NCBI RefSeq assembly: GCF_017874735.1
Contig: NZ_JAGGLV010000004.1
Span: forward strand, 124,001 to 188,000
Length of the DNA: 64,000 nt
Direction of reading: 5' to 3'
Source: Paenibacillus silagei
GTDB taxonomy: Bacteria > Bacillota > Bacilli > Paenibacillales > Paenibacillaceae
Shown in pieces: positions 60,767 to 64,000 of this stretch. The first letter of the stretch is position 1, and every line of letters starts with the position of its first letter. Position numbers and translations under genes: made by a program. The notes beneath the pieces are model-generated. The model saw only the letters and a program-made list of their open reading frames with translations. It was not told where the DNA came from and searched no databases.

Positions 60767-61786
60767 CTATCTGCGGTCCTTCCGCTCCAGCTTCACATGA
60801 CTTGAGCCTCTTACTACAAGCTCACCCTGCAGCTTCTGTGCTGCGCCCTGCTCCTTGTCTTGAATCATGCGGACCAGATGATCGATCGCCAGCATGCCCT
60901 GTCTTGCAATCTGATTCCTTACCGTCGTGAGCGGCGGCGAATAATAAGGGGCGATATCAATATCATCGAAGCCCATCACGCTAACATCCTGCGGCACTTC
61001 ATAACCGTAGCTCTTGAGCGCTTGAATACAGCCCATTGCACTGATATCATTGCCGGCCAGGAAGGCGTCGGGGACTCTCGCGGGATGCAGGCGGAGGTAA
61101 GACTTCACGGCATTATAGGTGCTGTCCTCCTCAAAATACCCCTGGAGGATAAACTCCTCCTCCACCGGAAGCTGGTATTCACGCAGCGCGGCCAGATAGC
61201 CTTCCTTCCGCTGCACGCTATCGAACATCGTATCCACGCCGGAGATATAGGCAATCCGCTTATGCCCCAGGCTGATTAAATACTTCGTAGCCTCATAGCC
61301 TGATTCATAGGAATCAAAGATAATGCTGCCCATCCCTTCATCCTCCAGCACCCGGTCCAGAAACACCGCCTTGATCTTGTCTTTCTTCATAGCGGCAATG
61401 TCCTGCTCGTCGATGCCCAGCTCCTCATAGATAATGACACCATCCACCCGCCGTCCGAGGATATTGCTCATAATGACTTGTTTGTCCTTGGTGACGAATA
61501 CATTCAGGCCATAGCCCAGGCGGTCGCACTGACGGGACATGGATTCTACCAGCTTGTAGAAGTATGGACCGGATACACTTGTTGTGAAAAAACCCAGCAT
61601 CTTCGTGGTACCCGATTTCAGCAGCTTACCGTTCAGATTCGGCACGTAATTCAGGCGCTGGGCCACCTTCAGAATATGCGCTTTGGTCTCCGGGCTCAGC
61701 ACATCCACATCGTTCAGGGCGTTGGAGACCGTCGAGATGGAGACCCCGGCTTCCCGTGCGACATCTTTGATCGTTATCTTAGCCAT
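60767..61786 (-). CDS. LacI family regulator of the GH30/ABC operon
   Basis: 339-residue LacI/GalR protein. Head: ITIKDVAREAGVSISTVSNALNDVDVLSPETKAHILKVAQRLNYVPN. The sensor domain runs from LGFFTTSVSGPYFYKLVESM to the C-terminus. ATG at 61786 follows AAGGAAC. A 16-bp palindrome of the same type as in the permease promoter lies 18 bp upstream of the start, so it should repress itself and the operon. The inducer is unknown, probably the oligosaccharide cut by GH30. Confidence 0.93.
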   Translation of the reverse strand: MAKITIKDVAREAGVSISTVSNALNDVDVLSPETKAHILKVAQRLNYVPNLNGKLLKSGTTKMLGFFTTSVSGPYFYKLVESMSRQCDRLGYGLNVFVTKDKQVIMSNILGRRVDGVIIYEELGIDEQDIAAMKKDKIKAVFLDRVLEDEGMGSIIFDSYESGYEATKYLISLGHKRIAYISGVDTMFDSVQRKEGYLAALREYQLPVEEEFILQGYFEEDSTYNAVKSYLRLHPARVPDAFLAGNDISAMGCIQALKSYGYEVPQDVSVMGFDDIDIAPYYSPPLTTVRNQIARQGMLAIDHLVRMIQDKEQGAAQKLQGELVVRGSSHVKLERKDRR

Positions 61787-61803
61787 ATCAATGTTCCTTT
61801 TTG

Positions 61804-61819
61804 ATAAAAACGTTTTTAT
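61804..61819. promoter_or_regulatory. LacI operator (autoregulation)
   Basis: ATAAAAACGTTTTTAT, perfect 16-bp palindrome, identical in its shared part to the operator at 60700-60717. Confidence 0.85.
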
Positions 61820-62035
61820 TGACTCTAAAGTAACATGAAACCGCTTTAAATACAACACTTTTTCTCATGGGCTTGTCCTGCCACCTTTTCCGCTCATTAT
61901 TGCCCGCCAGACACAAGGCCTAACCTCTGTCTAGCATACAATAACTTCTATGTCATTAAATTCATCTTATTTTACTATAAGACAGCGGGATTTAGCTATG
62001 CCGGAGTAAGGTTACACATCACAGCCTTATGCCGA

Positions 62036-62064
62036 AGAAAGGCCTTGCACAGCTTGGCAGGCCC
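62036..62064 (-). terminator. probable terminator of the YheC/D-like gene
   Basis: Minus-strand GGCCTGCC and GCAAGGCC pair with one bulge, followed by TTTCTTC. Confidence 0.6.
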
Positions 62065-62081
62065 TCCTTTGGCATATCGTA

Positions 62082-62837
62082 TTATTTGGTCAAGCCCACA
62101 CGCCGGTAACGCATCACTCTGCGGTACATGGATTTATCCTTCAGCTGATTAAAAATGTAGGGATCGGGATTCATATTCACTTCAATGATCCACGGCTTCA
62201 GTGAGTGGTCTAGTCCGACATCTACACCGAATTGCCGGTGGTGCGGATAAGTCTTTTTCAGTTGCCGCGCTATGCGTGTGCCCAGCCGGTTCATTTCCCC
62301 CTTAAGCTGCACAAGCTGCTGCGCAGACAGATGGGTAGAGAGCAAATGCTCCACTGCGGTCGGTTTGCCGCCGCTGTGGTAATTGGTCACAATTTTGCGC
62401 GGATGCCCCAGCCGCCCGATAATCCCCGTAGCTTCCCATACGCCCTTGGGACTGAGCTGCACCATCACCCGGATATCGAAACGGCGCCCGTGATGCTTCA
62501 GCAGATGGATACCTTTTTGCAGCAGATAACTCCTCTTCCCGATTCTTGTCGCCAGACTGTGATGAAAAGCCTCAAACGTAGCGAAACGGCGCACGGTCTC
62601 CTCATACTGATACATATATCCCTGCCGGTCCTTCCACTCCGCGCGGATCACGCCCATGCCATACGTTCCCCGTTCCGGCTTGATATAGATCATTCCATAG
62701 CCGTGCATCATCTGCTCCAGATTACGCCTGTTAAATCTCCGGGTATCGGGGATGAACCCCTTAATACTCTCGTTCTTAAGCAGCAGTTGTGTCTTATACC
62801 ATTTGCTCAGTCCTGAATGAATGGGTTTGGCTGTCAC
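62082..62837 (-). CDS. YheC/YheD-type ATP-grasp protein
   Basis: 251-residue protein of the YheC/YheD (spore coat-associated) family with an ATP-grasp-like core. Visible are GYGMIYIKPERGTYGMGVIRAEW (nucleotide-binding Lys), FDIRVMVQLSPKGVWEATGIIGRLG and the late metal-site segment FGVDVGLDHSLKPWIIEVNMNPDP with Asp, Glu and Asn. The ligated substrate is unknown. GTG start at 62837 follows AGGAGAG. The neighbour on the other side is a glycosyltransferase, so a spore- or cell-surface role is possible. Confidence 0.85.
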   Translation of the reverse strand: MTAKPIHSGLSKWYKTQLLLKNESIKGFIPDTRRFNRRNLEQMMHGYGMIYIKPERGTYGMGVIRAEWKDRQGYMYQYEETVRRFATFEAFHHSLATRIGKRSYLLQKGIHLLKHHGRRFDIRVMVQLSPKGVWEATGIIGRLGHPRKIVTNYHSGGKPTAVEHLLSTHLSAQQLVQLKGEMNRLGTRIARQLKKTYPHHRQFGVDVGLDHSLKPWIIEVNMNPDPYIFNQLKDKSMYRRVMRYRRVGLTK

Positions 62838-63054
62838 TTATGCACTCTCCTGTCCGGGCTGGGAGCCAACGCTCCGTTTTAACATAAGATTACATATTCA
62901 CTGCATCCTATGCCGCCGGAGGTGCCGTGGAATATATCATTTGCCCCGTATAGAAAGATTAACTTGTGCGGGATAATTGCCCTCTCCATAGCAGCTCAGC
63001 AGGCATACGCTAGTGAAGACGATCAAATGTCAATATATGTATGGAGATGAATCT

Positions 63055-63870
63055 ATGTCCCTTGCTGCTGTAAGTGTAACCTCAAGCGCTCCACCGATCG
63101 ACGTCCTGATTCCTGCTATCGAAAAGGATCTCGCCACCCTCCCTTATGTGATTGATAGTCTTCGCCGTTATGTTCAGCACTCTATCAGCAATATCTACAT
63201 TGTCTCGCCGGAGAATAGTAGAATCAGACAGCTGTGCTCCCGGAAAGCTTGCATCTTTGTCAATGAAACCACCGTCCTCCCATTCACCAAAAAAGCGATC
63301 CGCTATTCCTCCTCCCGCTGGAACCGGTCAGGCTGGCTGTATCAGCAGCTGCTCAAGATGAATGGGGATCAGGTGTGCCGTGAGAAGTATTTCCTGGTCA
63401 TTGATGCAGATACGGTGCTCATCCGTCCCCATCGCTTCCGTGCCGGCGGGAAAAGTATCTTCTATTGCCGCAACTGGAGCCAGCCGGAGTATTTCCGCAC
63501 CTACCGCAAGCTGCTCGGTACCCCTGCGCCTTCACCCAAGTCGTTCGTGACCCACTACATGCTGTTTGATTCCGCGAAGCTGGCCAGTCTCAAAAGAAAA
63601 ATAGCAGCCCGCCACGGCATGTCCTGGCACGCGGCTATTCTGCACTCTATCAACAAGAAGCGGCAGTTCGGCTTCTCCGAATTCGAGACTTATGCCAACT
63701 ACGTGTACAGCGCAGACCGCACCTCTGTGCTGCTCAAGAATGCCAATAATAAAGCACTGAAGACCCCGGCGGGCTCGCTGACTGAGGCGCAAATCCGGAA
63801 GTACGCCGGGACTTACCGTTCGCTCTCCTTCCACCAGCGCAAGGGATACTCCACTCCGGGCAAGCCTTAA
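63055..63870 (+). CDS. glycosyltransferase-like protein (DUF6492 type)
   Basis: 271-residue GT-A-fold protein without membrane segments. It begins with a nucleotide-sugar-type strand (PIDVLIPAIEKDLATLPYVIDSLRRY) and has a DxD metal motif in FLVIDADTVLIRPHRF. Further segments: FYCRNWSQPEYFRTYRKLLG and FVTHYMLFDSAKLASL. Donor and acceptor are unknown. ATG at 63055 is preferred, with TGGAGATGAATCT upstream; the frame opens at 63013. A sugar nucleotidyltransferase gene starts 16 bp later, so the two likely work together on a surface polysaccharide. Confidence 0.8.
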   Translation: MSLAAVSVTSSAPPIDVLIPAIEKDLATLPYVIDSLRRYVQHSISNIYIVSPENSRIRQLCSRKACIFVNETTVLPFTKKAIRYSSSRWNRSGWLYQQLLKMNGDQVCREKYFLVIDADTVLIRPHRFRAGGKSIFYCRNWSQPEYFRTYRKLLGTPAPSPKSFVTHYMLFDSAKLASLKRKIAARHGMSWHAAILHSINKKRQFGFSEFETYANYVYSADRTSVLLKNANNKALKTPAGSLTEAQIRKYAGTYRSLSFHQRKGYSTPGKP

Positions 63871-63886
63871 GGAGGCAAGAAACGTG

Positions 63887-64000
63887 ATGCATACTATTCT
63901 TCTGTGCGGCGGCTCCGGCCAGCGGCTGTGGCCTCTGTCCGGCAGCATCCGCTCCAAGATGTTCCTGCAGCTCCTGCCTGCACCGGGCGGGGACACAGAA
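63887..64000 (+). CDS. mannose-1-phosphate guanylyltransferase-like protein, 3' part beyond window
   Basis: The first 38 codons contain the nucleotidyltransferase signature ILLCGGSGQRLWPLS followed by SIRSKMFLQLL, the usual N-terminus of GDP-mannose pyrophosphorylases and related sugar nucleotidyltransferases. AAGGAGG precedes it; a GTG at 63884 directly before the ATG is equally well spaced. The rest, including the catalytic Asp region, is outside the window. Confidence 0.85.
   Translation, partial: MHTILLCGGSGQRLWPLSGSIRSKMFLQLLPAPGGDTE

Overview
The window reads as about 64 kb of a Paenibacillus-type chromosome (Firmicutes, roughly 55% GC). Supporting signs are strong AGGAGG-type ribosome binding sites, a fruRKA operon, YheC/D spore-coat-type ATP-grasp and YflT families, a copper-amine-oxidase-type stalk protein, many LacI/AraC/DeoR-controlled sugar clusters, and LplABC-type sugar ABC transporters. 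No rRNA, tRNA, insertion sequence, prophage or CRISPR array was found. Both ends cut genes: metE at the left, a mannose-1-phosphate guanylyltransferase-like gene at the right.

Layout. 1-7.5 kb: metE (partial), uppP, namA-marR, a PQ-loop protein, a methyltransferase and a YitT protein. 7.5-12 kb: a Crp/Fnr regulator and the fruR-fruK-fruA operon, with a promoter, a cre-like site and FruR-type repeats. 12-21.5 kb: housekeeping and stress genes (Gly-rich small protein, YflT protein, AI-2E family permease, ung, RNase H, TetR, two lipoproteins, Mn catalase, HEAT-repeat protein). 22-30 kb: galacturonate use (LacI, uxaB, uxaA, uxaC, rhamnogalacturonan acetylesterase, sugar isomerase/epimerase). 31-38 kb: L-fucose-type operon fucI-kinase-fucA-fucU with divergent DeoR regulator, and a UlaG-like hydrolase. 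38-42 kb: nadE, a GreA-like protein with a tiny leader ORF, a methyltransferase, an Rrf2 regulator. 42.8-53.3 kb: GH78 alpha-L-rhamnosidase with divergent AraC, an ABC-F protein, and GH38 alpha-mannosidase with its LacI. 53.4-55.2 kb: stalk protein and a Fur-controlled iron-siderophore binding lipoprotein. 55.7-61.8 kb: LacI, two permeases, solute-binding protein and GH30 hydrolase. 62-64 kb: YheC/D-like protein, glycosyltransferase, nucleotidyltransferase. The sugar genes together suggest a plant-polysaccharide (pectin/rhamnogalacturonan, hemicellulose, glycan) degrader whose clusters are each switched by a local regulator; I could locate near-perfect operator pairs for two LacI proteins.

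The most unusual content is not genic. Six intergenic arrays, at five loci, are built from dyad-containing units with a period of almost exactly 51 bp. Family A (four arrays) has a T-rich-loop hairpin whose arms differ between arrays while staying self-complementary. Family B (two arrays) has a loopless dyad around GCACTAGTGC. A more degenerate third set (TGCA..TGCA) lies beside two of them. All six arrays point the same way on this strand regardless of neighbouring genes, and each lies next to at least one gene 3' end. I do not recognise them as a named repeat class and regard them as the best candidate for an undescribed element system here. Other notable items are a 26-nt motif repeated at two convergent junctions, a foldable element between uxaA and uxaC, a 15-nt minisatellite inside the rhamnulokinase gene, and a 23-codon leader ORF overlapping a GreA-like gene.
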